Of a DNA stretch of 64,000 nt, positions 1-8,904 are shown piece after piece. This DNA is from Mycolicibacterium aurum (GTDB lineage Bacteria > Actinomycetota > Actinomycetes > Mycobacteriales > Mycobacteriaceae). The notes below the pieces were generated by a model. The model saw only the letters and a list, made by a program, of their open reading frames with translations, had not been told where the DNA came from and did not search any database. Made by a program: the position numbers and the translations under genes. The stretch spans positions 434,001-498,000 of the forward strand of contig LT549889.1 in NCBI GenBank assembly GCA_900078775.1, given 5' to 3'. Position 1 is the first letter of the stretch; each line of letters starts with the position of its first letter.

Positions 1-317
1 GTGCACAGCGCGAGATCCGCCTCCGGTGCCGCGGTATCTGTCCGGGCCCCCCAGCGCACCTCGGCACCGATCCACCAGGCGCCCAGCAGCACCGCCGCGG
101 TCTGCCAGTGCGCGGGCAGCAGCACCGCCACCCGGCTGCCCGGCCCGGCACCGAGTTCGTCGCGCAGCAGGTTCGCGGTCTTGGCGGCCCAGTTGGCCAG
201 CGTCACCGTCGAGACCTCGATGCGTTCACCGGTGGCGTCGTCGTAGTAGGTGATCCGCGGGCCGACCGGGTCGCGCTTCATGATCGGATCCAGCAGTGCT
301 GCACTGACTGTGCTCAT
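1..317 (-). CDS. TIGR03089 family protein (acyl-AMP-ligase-like), N-terminal part
   Basis: First 105 residues of a protein that continues beyond the left edge. It matches the TIGR03089 family, the M. tuberculosis Rv3268 position, which resembles the N-terminus of AMP-forming acyl-CoA synthetases. Visible are a sequence around TYYDDATGERIEVS and a segment reading VAVLLPAHWQTAAVLLGAWW that is typical of the family. The ATG lies one base after the TGA of the lcp1 gene (319-321), so the two are probably one transcript, as in M. tuberculosis. The substrate is unknown; the C-terminal catalytic region is outside the window. Confidence 0.8.
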   Translation of the reverse strand, partial: MSTVSAALLDPIMKRDPVGPRITYYDDATGERIEVSTVTLANWAAKTANLLRDELGAGPGSRVAVLLPAHWQTAAVLLGAWWIGAEVRWGARTDTAAPEADLALC

Positions 318-318
318 G

Positions 319-1818
319 TCAGTTCACACACTGTGGGTCGTCGGAACCGGCGGTGATGATCGGCGACGGCGGGGGCGGCGGGGCGGCCTCGGTCGAGGAG
401 ACCAGGTCCTCGCCCTGATAGCCCTCGTACCACTCGGTGGAGGCCGAGGCGGCCGAGGTGCTGCCCTCCAGACCGGAACCGGGGCCGGTGTAGTCGTCGG
501 ACAGGATCACCTGCACCGTGCCCGGCGCCATCGACGGATCCTCGACCACCATCAGATCGCCGAGCTGCTTCGAAACCGCCTGGGTGCCAAGGTCGTCCAC
601 GCTGGGCCCACGGACCTGACTGTTCGCCACCCGCTCACCCTCATGGTTGCCGACATTGCCCGCGGTGAACCCGCCCCCGGTCAGCACCTGGGACACCGCC
701 GAGGCGAGCCCGTTGATGTCGGTGTCGTTGACCACGTCGACCGTCGTCTTGGCGGGGGAGTAGGCGACCTTCTCGGTGTTGCCCTGCTCCTGCTCCTGCA
801 GCAGGCTGTGCACCCATTCCTTGACCGCGGTCGGATCGATGCGCACCACGCTCTGCATGCCGTCGTCGCTCCAGCCGTCCTCACGCAGGATCGGGATGGT
901 GGCGAAGGCCACCGAGCCGGCGGCCACCTCCTGCAGTTGGGTGACGAAATCCATGATGTCCCAACCCTCGGAGAGCACCACCGAGCGCTGCACGGCGGTC
1001 TGCAGCCGGCCCAGGGTGGCCGGGCTGGACAGCGTCTTACCGGAGATCACCTGGTGGGCCAGCGATGCCATCACCGCCTGCTGTCGGGTCACCCGGTCCA
1101 GGTCGCCGCGCGGCAGGTCGTGGCGCTGCCGCACGAAGCTCAACGCCCGCGGGCCGTCCAGCTTCTGCCAGCCGGCCGGGAAGTCGGCACCGGAAAGCGG
1201 TTCGTAGACAGGTTCTTTGAGGCAGACGTCGACACCGCCGAGGGCATCGGTGATCAAACTGAAACCGAGCAGCCCGATTTCGGCGTAGTGGTCGACGGTG
1301 ACACCGGTCAGGTGGGCGACCGTCTCGATCAGCGCCTCGCGGCCGGCCTCGGTGCCCTCCTTCTCGCCTTGGGCCGGGTCCACGCCCTGGACCTCGATGA
1401 GTTCCTTCATGGTGGCCAGCTTGGCGTCCCCGTACACCCCGTTGATCTTCATCTTGCCCTGGTCGTCGGGCAGTTCGACGTAGGTGTCGCGCGGGATGGA
1501 GATGGCGGTGGCCGACTTCCCGTTGTTCGGGATGCGGATCAGGATGATGGTGTCGGTGTTGGTCGCCACATCGTTGCCGACCCGCAGGGTGGCCAGCTCC
1601 TCTTCCGAGAGCGGGTTGCCGTGCGCGTCGGTGCGGCTGTCCACACCGACCAGCAGGATGTCGATGGCGCCGTCCTCGCCGCCCTCGCCGAGCGCGGCCG
1701 AACTGACGTGGTTGATGCCGCCCTCGAAGGACCGCACCGTGCTCCAGGCCACGCCGGTGGACACCACGACCGCCACCGCGGCGATGACGCCGACCGTCCT
1801 GGTCAGCCGATTTTGCAT
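319..1818 (-). CDS. lcp1: LytR-CpsA-Psr family cell-wall ligase (Lcp1-like)
   Basis: 499-residue LCP-family phosphotransferase, corresponding by position and sequence to Rv3267 (Lcp1), which joins arabinogalactan to peptidoglycan. A single N-terminal membrane anchor spans about residues 8-26. The extracytoplasmic LCP domain follows, with VGVDSRTD and an Arg/Asp-rich pyrophosphate-binding segment around SIPRDTYVELPDD. A LytR_C domain lies at about 355-445 (TTVDVVNDTDINGLAS). The tail is Ser/Ala/Pro-rich. A TAGCCT hexamer ends 6 nt before the ATG, so the mRNA is probably leaderless. The neighbouring rmlD, wbbL and manB make the linker and arabinogalactan precursors on which this enzyme would act. 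Confidence 0.9.
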   Translation of the reverse strand: MQNRLTRTVGVIAAVAVVVSTGVAWSTVRSFEGGINHVSSAALGEGGEDGAIDILLVGVDSRTDAHGNPLSEEELATLRVGNDVATNTDTIILIRIPNNGKSATAISIPRDTYVELPDDQGKMKINGVYGDAKLATMKELIEVQGVDPAQGEKEGTEAGREALIETVAHLTGVTVDHYAEIGLLGFSLITDALGGVDVCLKEPVYEPLSGADFPAGWQKLDGPRALSFVRQRHDLPRGDLDRVTRQQAVMASLAHQVISGKTLSSPATLGRLQTAVQRSVVLSEGWDIMDFVTQLQEVAAGSVAFATIPILREDGWSDDGMQSVVRIDPTAVKEWVHSLLQEQEQGNTEKVAYSPAKTTVDVVNDTDINGLASAVSQVLTGGGFTAGNVGNHEGERVANSQVRGPSVDDLGTQAVSKQLGDLMVVEDPSMAPGTVQVILSDDYTGPGSGLEGSTSAASASTEWYEGYQGEDLVSSTEAAPPPPPSPIITAGSDDPQCVN

Positions 1819-1824
1819 CAGCCC

Positions 1825-1830
1825 AGGCTA
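1825..1830 (-). promoter_or_regulatory. -10 element of lcp1, leaderless
   Basis: TAGCCT on the minus strand, followed by 6 nt and the ATG at 1818. With the usual -12 to -7 placement, +1 is the A of the start codon. No -35 match is needed for this mycobacterial promoter type and none is clear. Confidence 0.6.
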
Positions 1831-1947
1831 CTGTCCGAGGCAGCGATGACCGCCGAAGCGCGTCGGCGTGCCAACCGAGTACGTGACGCAGATCCCGCGC
1901 CGGTCGGTCCGCGCCCGGAGTCCGGCCGCACTCGACCCGGGGTCCAG

Positions 1948-1953
1948 TACCTT
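1948..1953 (+). promoter_or_regulatory. -10 element of the glycosidase gene, leaderless
   Basis: TACCTT, followed by 7 nt and the ATG at 1961. It supports that start over in-frame upstream codons. Together with the lcp1 element it makes a divergent pair of leaderless promoters within 143 bp. Confidence 0.55.
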
Positions 1954-1960
1954 GACCGGT

Positions 1961-3010
1961 ATGCGAAGGAGGCCGGCCACATACCTCGGGCGGGTGGCCG
2001 TCCTGGTCGCATTGGTGTTCTCGATGCTCGCGACCGCCCCGGCGACCGCGCAGGCGGTGGTGGCCCCGGCCGACGGCTACGGGTTCGCCCAGGGCTACAC
2101 CTGGGCGACCGGTGACCGCGACGTGGCCCGCCGGGAGATCGCGGCGGTCGGCCGGACCGGTGCCTCCTGGGTCCGGCTGCCGCTGGACTGGTCGCTGGTC
2201 GAGACCCGCGCGGGCCGCTACGACTGGGGCTACTTCGACAACCTGATCTCGACCGCGGAACGGTACGGGCTGCGCGCCCTCGGGCTGATCTACAACACCC
2301 CGCTGTGGGCCCGCGGTGACGGCGCCCGACTGCTGTTCCCCTCCTCGCCGCCGCGCGACCCGGCCGATCTGGCGGGCTTCGCCGCCGCGGCCGCCAAGCG
2401 GTACGCCGGGCGGATCGACGCCTGGGAGATCTGGAACGAACCGAACCTGCCGCTGTTCATGGGCTTCGTCCAGGACAAGGCCGTCCGGTTCACCGAGATG
2501 CTGCGCGCCGTACACCCGGCGATCAAGGAGGTGAACCCGGCGGCCACCGTCGTCGCGGCCGGGTTGAGCCCGCTGGGCGGCGACGATTCGCCGCCGGGCT
2601 TCCTGGCACAGATGTACGCCGCCGGTGCGGGCGGCTTCTTCGACGCCGCGGCGGCGCACCCCTACGTCTTCCCCGGCGGGCTGGCCGCCGACAGCAACAA
2701 CGGCTGGTCCGATGTACTACGCATGAACGAGGTGATGGTGGCCAACGGTGACGCGGACAAGCGGATCTGGCTGACCGAGATGGGGGCGTCCACCACCGAC
2801 ACCCCCGAGGGGGTGAGTCAGCAGGAGCAGGCCCGCCAGATCGTCGACGTACTGGCCGCCGCGGCCGCGGTCGGCTGGACCGGCCCGGCCTTCATCCACG
2901 CCGTGCGCGACCTGGACACCGCCAACCGCGACGACCGGGAGGCCAACTTCGGTGCCCTGCTCACCAGCGACTGGCAGCCCAAGTACGCCGCCACGGTGCT
3001 GGCCCGGTAG
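1961..3010 (+). CDS. Secreted cellulase-family (GH5/GH39-like) glycoside hydrolase
   Basis: 349-residue exported glycosidase of the clan A (beta/alpha)8 type. Residues 1-33 form a signal peptide (RRR followed by a hydrophobic stretch and ATAQA). The acid/base Glu is E160 in EIWNEPNLP and the nucleophile Glu is E273 in IWLTEMGAS, as in GH5/GH39/GH-A enzymes. DWSLVETRAGRYDW is also family-typical. The ATG at 1961 is chosen because it directly precedes the signal peptide and sits 7 nt after TACCTT. The substrate is not known. Its place between lcp1 and rmlD suggests action on a cell-wall or capsular glycan, which is inference. The gene is not part of the M. tuberculosis order. Confidence 0.85.
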   Translation: MRRRPATYLGRVAVLVALVFSMLATAPATAQAVVAPADGYGFAQGYTWATGDRDVARREIAAVGRTGASWVRLPLDWSLVETRAGRYDWGYFDNLISTAERYGLRALGLIYNTPLWARGDGARLLFPSSPPRDPADLAGFAAAAAKRYAGRIDAWEIWNEPNLPLFMGFVQDKAVRFTEMLRAVHPAIKEVNPAATVVAAGLSPLGGDDSPPGFLAQMYAAGAGGFFDAAAAHPYVFPGGLAADSNNGWSDVLRMNEVMVANGDADKRIWLTEMGASTTDTPEGVSQQEQARQIVDVLAAAAAVGWTGPAFIHAVRDLDTANRDDREANFGALLTSDWQPKYAATVLAR

Positions 3011-3014
3011 CGCC

Positions 3015-3866
3015 ATGACCCGAATCGTCATCACCGGCGCCGGCGGGCAGGTGGGCCGCCGGCTCACCGCCGAGCTCACCGCCGCCGGCCACGACCTGCT
3101 GGCCTGTACCTCGTCGCAGTGGGACATCACCGACCCGGCCGCCGCCGGGCTCGTCGGCCCCGGCGATGTGGTGATCAACTGCGCCGCGCTGACCGCCGTG
3201 GACGACGCGGAGGCCGACGAAGCCCGCGCCTTCGCCGTCAACGCCACCGGCGCCGGGAACGTCGCCCGCGCCTGCGCGGCCGTCGGCGCGCGGCTGATCC
3301 ACATCTCCACCGACTACGTGTTCAGCGGGGAGTTTGCCGGGCCACCGCGCCCCTACGAGGTGGACGATCCGGTCGGGCCGCGCAGCGTGTACGGGCGCAG
3401 CAAGCTGGCCGGCGAGCGGCAGGTGCACGCGGCGCTGCCGGCGGCCACCGTGGTGCGCACCGCCTGGGTGTACACCGGGGTGGGCGCGGACTTCGTCGGC
3501 ACCATGCGCCGGCTGGAGGCCGAGCGCGACACCGTCGAGGTGGTGGCCGACCAGACCGGCTCACCGACCTACGTCGCCGACCTGGTGGAGGCCGTGGCGC
3601 AGATCGCCGACGACCCGGCACCCCCGCCGCTGCTGCACGTGGTGAACACCGGCCCGGCCAGCCGCTTCGAGCTGGCCCGTGCGGTGTTCGCCGGGATCGG
3701 CGCCGATCCCGAGCGCGTGCACCCGGTCAGCAGCGACCGCCATCCCCGCCCGGCCCCGCGGCCGGCGTACTCGGCGTTGTCCACGGCCGCGCACACCGCG
3801 GCCGGGTACCGGCCGCTGCGGTCCTGGCAGGATGCGTTGGCCGCCGCGCTGGCGGCGTCGCGGTAG
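3015..3866 (+). CDS. rmlD: dTDP-4-dehydrorhamnose reductase
   Basis: 283-residue RmlD, the last enzyme of dTDP-L-rhamnose synthesis. It reduces dTDP-4-keto-L-rhamnose with NAD(P)H in the cytoplasm. The Rossmann motif GAGGQVG is at residues 8-14, the STDYVF segment near residue 98, and the catalytic Tyr126-x3-Lys130 in YGRSK. The ATG at 3015, four bases after the glycosidase stop, aligns with the family start. An upstream in-frame codon at 2952 would add unrelated residues. The rhamnose goes into the peptidoglycan-arabinogalactan linker by WbbL, encoded next. Orthologue position: Rv3266c. Confidence 0.95.
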   Translation: MTRIVITGAGGQVGRRLTAELTAAGHDLLACTSSQWDITDPAAAGLVGPGDVVINCAALTAVDDAEADEARAFAVNATGAGNVARACAAVGARLIHISTDYVFSGEFAGPPRPYEVDDPVGPRSVYGRSKLAGERQVHAALPAATVVRTAWVYTGVGADFVGTMRRLEAERDTVEVVADQTGSPTYVADLVEAVAQIADDPAPPPLLHVVNTGPASRFELARAVFAGIGADPERVHPVSSDRHPRPAPRPAYSALSTAAHTAAGYRPLRSWQDALAAALAASR

Positions 3867-3942
3867 TGGGGCTCGATCGCGGCTGCCCGATCGTCCCGAT
3901 TTTCGAACCGGGGCGAGCGAAGCGACGCGAAATTGCACTGAC

Positions 3943-3986
3943 TACCCTCTAGCAGCGTGGGCGACGAACTGGCTGGGTGTGCGTGA
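3943..3986 (+). promoter_or_regulatory. wbbL promoter and overlapping leader mini-ORF
   Basis: TACCCT at 3943-3948 is a candidate -10, predicting a start near 3955. A GTG at 3957 opens a nine-codon reading frame (VGDELAGCA) whose TGA (3984-3986) overlaps the wbbL GTG at 3983 as GTGA. This would be a near-leaderless leader peptide translationally coupled to wbbL. The reading is inferred from sequence alone. Confidence 0.4.
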
Positions 3987-4858
3987 CTGAGGAACTGAAG
4001 GTCGTGACGGTGACCTATTCACCGGGCCCGCATCTGGATCGCTTCCTGGCCTCGCTGGCACTGGCCACCGACCGGCCGGTCACCGTCATCATGGCCGACA
4101 ACGGCTCCACCGACGGCGCGCCCGAGCAGGCCGTGGCGCACTACCCGAACGTCCGGCTGCTGCGCACCGGCGGCAACCTCGGTTACGGCACCGCGGTGAA
4201 CCGGGCCGTCGCCGAGTACGTCACCGACGGCGAGTTGTTCATCGTGGCCAACCCCGATGTGCAGTGGGGGCCGGGCAGCATCGACGAACTGCTGGACGCG
4301 GCGGCGCGCTGGCCGCACGCCGGTGCGTTCGGGCCGCTGATCCGGGACCCGGACGGCTCGGTGTACCCGTCGGCGCGGCATCAGCCCAGCCTGATTCGCG
4401 GTGGTATGCACGCCGTGGTCGGGCCGGTGTGGAAGTCCAATCCGTGGACGGCCGCCTACCGGCAGGAGCGGCTGGCCCCCAGCGAACGCCCGGTGGGCTG
4501 GCTGTCCGGGGCGTGCCTGCTGCTGCGCCGGGAGGCGTTCAACCAGATCGGCGGATTCGACGAGCGCTATTTCATGTACATGGAGGACGTCGACCTCGGC
4601 GACCGGCTGGCCCGGTCCGGCCGGCAGAACATCTACGTGCCCAGCGCGGAGATCCTGCACGACAAGGGCCATTCCACCGGCCGGGACCCCGCCACCAATC
4701 TGGCGGCCCATCACCGCAGCACCTACACTTTCCTGGCTGACCGACATCCGCGCTGGTGGCAGGCTCCACTGAGGTGGACGATCAGGGGTGCACTGGCAAC
4801 CCGCGCCGGTCTGGTGGTCCGGAACTCTCGACGTAAACAGGCGAAAGGGCGGCGCTGA
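3983..4858 (+). CDS. wbbL: dTDP-rhamnosyltransferase of the arabinogalactan linker
   Basis: 291-residue GT2 glycosyltransferase, orthologous in position and sequence to Rv3265c WbbL, which adds L-rhamnose to decaprenyl-PP-GlcNAc. Visible are the N-terminal VTYSPGPHL, the nucleotide-binding MADNGSTDG, the metal-binding region VANPDVQWGPGS, and the acceptor-side GGFDERYFMYMEDVDLG containing the E-D-x-D catalytic motif. The GTG at 3983 aligns with the M. tuberculosis start; GTG at 3977 is an alternative adding two residues. The stop is one base before manB, so the two genes are in one operon. Confidence 0.93.
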   Translation: MTEELKVVTVTYSPGPHLDRFLASLALATDRPVTVIMADNGSTDGAPEQAVAHYPNVRLLRTGGNLGYGTAVNRAVAEYVTDGELFIVANPDVQWGPGSIDELLDAAARWPHAGAFGPLIRDPDGSVYPSARHQPSLIRGGMHAVVGPVWKSNPWTAAYRQERLAPSERPVGWLSGACLLLRREAFNQIGGFDERYFMYMEDVDLGDRLARSGRQNIYVPSAEILHDKGHSTGRDPATNLAAHHRSTYTFLADRHPRWWQAPLRWTIRGALATRAGLVVRNSRRKQAKGRR

Positions 4859-4859
4859 C

Positions 4860-5963
4860 ATGGTCGGTGGCGAAAAGGCCAGCACACTCGAACCGTCGGA
4901 CGTGGATGCGGTCATCCTGGTCGGCGGGCAGGGCACCCGGCTGCGGCCGTTGACACTGTCGGCGCCCAAGCCGATGCTGCCGACCGCCGGTCTGCCGTTC
5001 CTCACCCATCTGCTGACGCGGATCGCCGCGGCCGGTATCGAGCACGTCGTGCTGGGCACCTCCTACAAGGCCGAGGTGTTCGAGGCGGCCTTCGGGGACG
5101 GTTCCAAGCTGGGCCTGGAGATCGAGTACGTCGTCGAGACCGAGCCGCTGGGCACCGGCGGCGGCATCGCCAACGTCGCCGACAAGCTGCGCCACGACAC
5201 CGCGCTGGTGTTCAACGGTGACGTGCTCTCCGGCGCCGATCTGGGGGCATTGCTGAACTGCCACGCCGAGCATCGGGCCGATGTGACCCTGCACCTGGTC
5301 CGGGTCGGGGATCCGCGGGCCTTCGGCTGCGTGCCCACCGACGCCGACGGCCGGGTCACCGCGTTCCTGGAGAAGACCCAGGATCCGCCGACCGACCAGA
5401 TCAACGCGGGCTGCTATGTGTTCCGCCGCGAGATCATCGATCAGATCCCCAAGGGCCGGGCGCTGTCGGTGGAGCGCGAGATCTTCCCGACGCTGCTGGC
5501 CGAGGGGCGCCTGGTGTGCGGTTACGTCGACGCCAGCTACTGGCGCGATATGGGCACCCCGGAGGACTTCGTGCGCGGCTCGGCGGATCTGGTCCGCGGG
5601 ATCGCGCCGTCGCCGGGCCTGCAAGGGGAGCGCGGCGAATTCCTCATCCACGACGGCGCGGCGGTCGCGCCCGGGGCGCTGCTCATCGGCGGGACCGTGG
5701 TCGGCCGGGGCGCCGAGATCGGCGCCGGCGCACGGCTGGACGGCGCGGTCATCTTCGACGGTGTCCGGGTCGAGGCCGGTGCGGTGATCGAGCGGTCCAT
5801 CATCGGGTTCGGGGCGCGCATCGGTCCGCGGGCGCTGATCCGCGACGGTGTCATCGGCGACGGCGCCGACGTCGGCGCGCGCTGCGAGCTGCTGCGCGGG
5901 GCCCGGGTCTGGCCGGGGGTCACCATCCCCGACGGCGGGATCCGCTTCTCGACCGACGTGTGA
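4860..5963 (+). CDS. manB: Mannose-1-phosphate guanylyltransferase
   Basis: 367-residue sugar-nucleotide pyrophosphorylase corresponding to Rv3264c (called manB or rmlA2). It makes GDP-mannose for arabinomannans, LM/LAM and PIMs. The N-terminal nucleotidyltransferase domain has LVGGQGTRLRPLT and the KPMLP motif. From about residue 265 the sequence becomes hexapeptide-repeat-like (left-handed beta-helix, repeated I/V-G-x-G-A). The ATG begins one base after the wbbL TGA. In M. tuberculosis the symbol manB is also used for the phosphomannomutase, so the name should be read with the product. Confidence 0.9.
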   Translation: MVGGEKASTLEPSDVDAVILVGGQGTRLRPLTLSAPKPMLPTAGLPFLTHLLTRIAAAGIEHVVLGTSYKAEVFEAAFGDGSKLGLEIEYVVETEPLGTGGGIANVADKLRHDTALVFNGDVLSGADLGALLNCHAEHRADVTLHLVRVGDPRAFGCVPTDADGRVTAFLEKTQDPPTDQINAGCYVFRREIIDQIPKGRALSVEREIFPTLLAEGRLVCGYVDASYWRDMGTPEDFVRGSADLVRGIAPSPGLQGERGEFLIHDGAAVAPGALLIGGTVVGRGAEIGAGARLDGAVIFDGVRVEAGAVIERSIIGFGARIGPRALIRDGVIGDGADVGARCELLRGARVWPGVTIPDGGIRFSTDV

Positions 5964-5975
5964 GTCGGCCGCCGC

Positions 5976-6506
5976 TCAGCGGCGGGCGGCGGCGGCCAGC
6001 GCGGCCAGGGCCGGATCGTCACCGGGCAGCGCGTCGAGCCGCCACCAGCGCAGGTCCAGCGACTCGTCGCTGCGGGTGATCTGGGCGCCCTCGGGTGCGG
6101 TCACCACGAACTGCATGTCCAGGTGGCGGGTCGGCACTCCCAGCGAGCAGGTGATCGGGTGCACGTGCAGTGCCACCAGGTGCGGATCCATCCGCAGCCC
6201 GGTGATCCCGGATTCCTCGCCGGCCTCGCGCAGCGCGGCCGCCGCGATATCGGCGTCGTCCTCCTCGCAGTGCCCGCCGAGTTGCAGCCAGCGCCCGACC
6301 CGCGGGTGCAGGGTCAGCAGGGCGTGGGTGCGGGCATGGTCGAGCACCAGCGCGGAGGCGGTGATGTGCCCGGGCTCGCAGGCGCGCCGGCACGCGTCGG
6401 GGCGGCCCAGCACGAAGGACAGCACGGCGTGGCGCAGCGAATCCTGTTCCGGGGTGGGGGCATCCCAGCCGGACAGGGTGTCCACGACGGAGGCGTGCAG
6501 GCTCAT
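5976..6506 (-). CDS. Nudix hydrolase coupled to fbiB
   Basis: 176-residue Nudix hydrolase. The Nudix box is recognisable as [24 protein letters not shown] (quoted in parts: GGHCEEDD, then REAGEESG), with the REx2EE metal-binding core. Nudix enzymes cleave nucleoside diphosphates linked to another moiety. Its ATG overlaps the fbiB stop (ATGA, 6503-6506), so it is the third gene of the fbiA-fbiB operon. That context suggests a role linked to F420 intermediates or housecleaning, but the substrate cannot be read from the sequence. The C-terminus is Ala-rich and short. Confidence 0.88.
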   Translation of the reverse strand: MSLHASVVDTLSGWDAPTPEQDSLRHAVLSFVLGRPDACRRACEPGHITASALVLDHARTHALLTLHPRVGRWLQLGGHCEEDDADIAAAALREAGEESGITGLRMDPHLVALHVHPITCSLGVPTRHLDMQFVVTAPEGAQITRSDESLDLRWWRLDALPGDDPALAALAAAARR

Positions 6507-7861
6507 CGCAGCACCAGCAGACCGTCGGTGTCCGCCGGGTCGCGCGGGCCCTGCGGTTCGGCCGGGTAGCCGATCGCGATGGCGCCCAACGGCTCCCAGT
6601 CGTCGGCGACGTCGAGTTCGCGGCGGGTGAGGTCGGCGGCGAAGATGGTCGAACCGATCCAGCAGCTGCCGATGCTGCGGGCCGCCAGCGCCACCAGCAG
6701 CCCCTGCACCGCGGCCCCCGCGGCCACGGTGAACATGGTGTGCTCGGCCGCGGTGCGCGCCGGGTCCGGATAGCTGTGTGCCCCATCGGGAACCATGAAC
6801 GGGATGACGAGTTCGGGTGCGTCGTAGAGGATCTGACCGCGCGATACCCGGCGGGCCACCTCCTCGGCCGATCGGCCGTCGCCGGACAGGTCGGTCTCCC
6901 ACTGCCGTTTCATGGCGTCCAGCAACCGGATCCGGGTGTCCTGGTCGCGTACCCAGACGAAGCGCACCGGCCGGGTGTGGTGCGGGGCCGGCGCGGTCAG
7001 TGCCTCGGCGACGGCCTCGGCGATCTGCTCGGCCGGGACCGGGTCGGCGCTGAACCGGCGCACCGAGCGACGCAGCAACTGGGCCTGTTTGCGGCCCAGT
7101 TCGATGGATTCGGCGGTGCCCAGCCAGAACAGGTCGTCCTCGCCGCCGCGCACCAGGGTGCGCCCGTTGGAGCCGTCGTCGTGCAGCGCCAGCCCGCGCA
7201 CCACGGCCACCGGGACGCCGGTCAGCTTGCCCTTCACCAGATCTCCGGCGGCGGCCAGTTCGTCGGCGACGGCGATCTCGGTGACGAAGAGTTCGTTGCC
7301 GTGCGGATCGTGCGCCCCGGCGTAGCCGTGCAGCACCGTCAGGCCCGCCGCGCCGATGGCGACATCGGTCTGGCCGTTGCGCCAGGCCCGCCCCATGGTG
7401 TCGGTGACCACGACGCCGACCCGCACGCCGAGCAGCCGGGCCAGGCCGTCGCGCAGCACCGCGGCGCTGCCGTCCGGATCGACCGGCAGCAGCGCGAGTT
7501 CGCCGGAGTCGATGTTGGATCCGTCCACCCCGGCGGCCGCCTGGACCAGGCCGATGGCGTTCTCGGTGATGAAGGTCTTGCCCTTGCGGGCCAGCACACG
7601 CACGGCCTCGTCGTCGATGAGCTTGCGGCGCAGGATGTCTCGCTGCTCGGGGTCGCTGGGCGCAGTGACGATGCGGCCCTCGGTCTTGGACAGCACCTTG
7701 CTGGTGACGACCAGCACGTCGTCATCGCGCAGCCAGTCGGCGGCACCGGCGATCGCCGCGGCCAGGTCGTCGCCGGGCCGGAACTCGCCGAGCCCGGTGA
7801 CCGGGATGATCTCGATCCGCCCGGCGCTGCCGTGTTCGGTGGGCCGCTGCGGCGGCGTCAC
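6503..7861 (-). CDS. fbiB: Bifunctional F420 biosynthesis protein FbiB
   Basis: 452-residue FbiB (Rv3262). The N-terminal half (about 1-245) is the CofE-like gamma-glutamyl ligase that adds the poly-glutamate tail, with [13 protein letters not shown], a [14 protein letters not shown] segment and [18 protein letters not shown]. The C-terminal half (about 250-452) is a nitroreductase-like FMN domain ([16 protein letters not shown]), which in mycobacteria reduces dehydro-F420-0. Start GTG at 7861 overlaps the fbiA TGA (GTGA), showing translational coupling. The downstream Nudix gene overlaps its stop. Confidence 0.93.
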   Translation of the reverse strand: MTPPQRPTEHGSAGRIEIIPVTGLGEFRPGDDLAAAIAGAADWLRDDDVLVVTSKVLSKTEGRIVTAPSDPEQRDILRRKLIDDEAVRVLARKGKTFITENAIGLVQAAAGVDGSNIDSGELALLPVDPDGSAAVLRDGLARLLGVRVGVVVTDTMGRAWRNGQTDVAIGAAGLTVLHGYAGAHDPHGNELFVTEIAVADELAAAGDLVKGKLTGVPVAVVRGLALHDDGSNGRTLVRGGEDDLFWLGTAESIELGRKQAQLLRRSVRRFSADPVPAEQIAEAVAEALTAPAPHHTRPVRFVWVRDQDTRIRLLDAMKRQWETDLSGDGRSAEEVARRVSRGQILYDAPELVIPFMVPDGAHSYPDPARTAAEHTMFTVAAGAAVQGLLVALAARSIGSCWIGSTIFAADLTRRELDVADDWEPLGAIAIGYPAEPQGPRDPADTDGLLVLR

Positions 7862-8871
7862 AGCGAGATTCCCGCCAGCTGCAGCCCGGCCCGGACCATC
7901 TCGGCGGTGGTGGCCGGATCGGTCATCAGTAGCGGGGCGGGCCGGACGTCGACGCCGTCGACGGTGGCGGTGTCGCCCTCGTCGATCAGCCAGCCGTCCA
8001 GAATGCCGACACCACTGCGGGCCCCGAAGTGCCGACCGACCGCCTCGGAGGTCGAGTCGACCCCGATCACCGACAGACATTCGTCGGCCATGCCGCGCAA
8101 CGGCTTGCCGGCGATGATGGGGGAGTAGCCGATCACCGGGGCGGCGGTGGACCGCAGCGCCCCGCGGATGCCACCGACGGCGAGGATGGCGCCGACGCTG
8201 ACCACCGGATTGGACGGTGCGATCAGCACGATGTCCGCCTCGGCGATGGCCTCGGTCACCCCGGGCCCGGCGGTGGCCTTGTCCGAGCCGATGAACGCGA
8301 AGCTGTGGGTGGGGATGTTGGCGCGGTAGCGCACCCACCACTCCTGGAAGTGGATGGCCTTGCGTTCCCCGTCCGGGTCGGTGCCATCGGGATCGGTGAC
8401 GACGACATGGGTCTCGCAGCGGTCGTCGCTGGCCGGCAGCAGGCGCGCGCCCGGGGCCCACCGCGAGCACAGCGCCTCGGTGACCGCGGACAGCGGGTAG
8501 CCGGCCCGCAGCATCTGGGTGCGTACCAGATGGGTGGCCAGATCGCGGTCGCCGAGCCCGAACCAGTCGGGCTGAACACCGTAGGCCGCCAGCTCCTCCT
8601 TGGCGTGCCAGGTTTCGTCACGGTGACCCCAGCCGCGGTCCGGATCGATGACGCCGCCCAGGGTGTACATACAGGTGTCGAGGTCGGGGCAGATGCGCAC
8701 GCCGAACATCCAGGCGTCGTCGCCCACGTTGACCACGGCGGTGAGTTCGTGTTGAGTGGGCGCCTCGGGATCCGCGGCCGGATCGGCAAACTGCCCCAGA
8801 CGCAGCAGATGCTGGACGCCGAGGAGGAACCGGGCGCCGCCCACGCCACCGGCCAGAACTGTCACCTTCAC
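7858..8871 (-). CDS. fbiA: F420 biosynthesis transferase FbiA (CofD-like)
   Basis: 337-residue CofD/FbiA enzyme (Rv3261). In mycobacteria it joins the phosphoenolpyruvate-derived group to the deazaflavin Fo, giving dehydro-F420-0. N-terminal [15 protein letters not shown] binds the nucleotide; [20 protein letters not shown] and [12 protein letters not shown] are family signatures. GTG start. A TAGGGT hexamer on the minus strand at 8880-8885 predicts a start about two bases before the GTG. The gene diverges from whiB2. F420 would serve the LLM oxidoreductase encoded at 57895-58836 among others. Confidence 0.94.
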   Translation of the reverse strand: MKVTVLAGGVGGARFLLGVQHLLRLGQFADPAADPEAPTQHELTAVVNVGDDAWMFGVRICPDLDTCMYTLGGVIDPDRGWGHRDETWHAKEELAAYGVQPDWFGLGDRDLATHLVRTQMLRAGYPLSAVTEALCSRWAPGARLLPASDDRCETHVVVTDPDGTDPDGERKAIHFQEWWVRYRANIPTHSFAFIGSDKATAGPGVTEAIAEADIVLIAPSNPVVSVGAILAVGGIRGALRSTAAPVIGYSPIIAGKPLRGMADECLSVIGVDSTSEAVGRHFGARSGVGILDGWLIDEGDTATVDGVDVRPAPLLMTDPATTAEMVRAGLQLAGISL

Positions 8872-8879
8872 GCCCTCAG

Positions 8880-8885
8880 ACCCTA
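8880..8885 (-). promoter_or_regulatory. -10 element of fbiA
   Basis: TAGGGT on the minus strand with 8 nt to the fbiA GTG at 8871; predicts a leader of about 2 nt. Confidence 0.45.
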
Positions 8886-8904
8886 GGCCAGCCGGGATTG
8901 TGAG

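Noticed and set aside
250..2115. 621-codon open frame opposite lcp1
   Set aside because: It is the antisense shadow of lcp1; its translation is Arg/Gly/His-rich without a family match, and lcp1 has clear domains and a promoter.
3880..3940. CRISPR-like or IS-end repeats (GCGAGCGAAGCGACGCG and similar elsewhere)
   Set aside because: Short GCGAGCG-type strings recur in high-GC mycobacterial intergenic DNA; no regular spacing, no terminal repeats or transposase.
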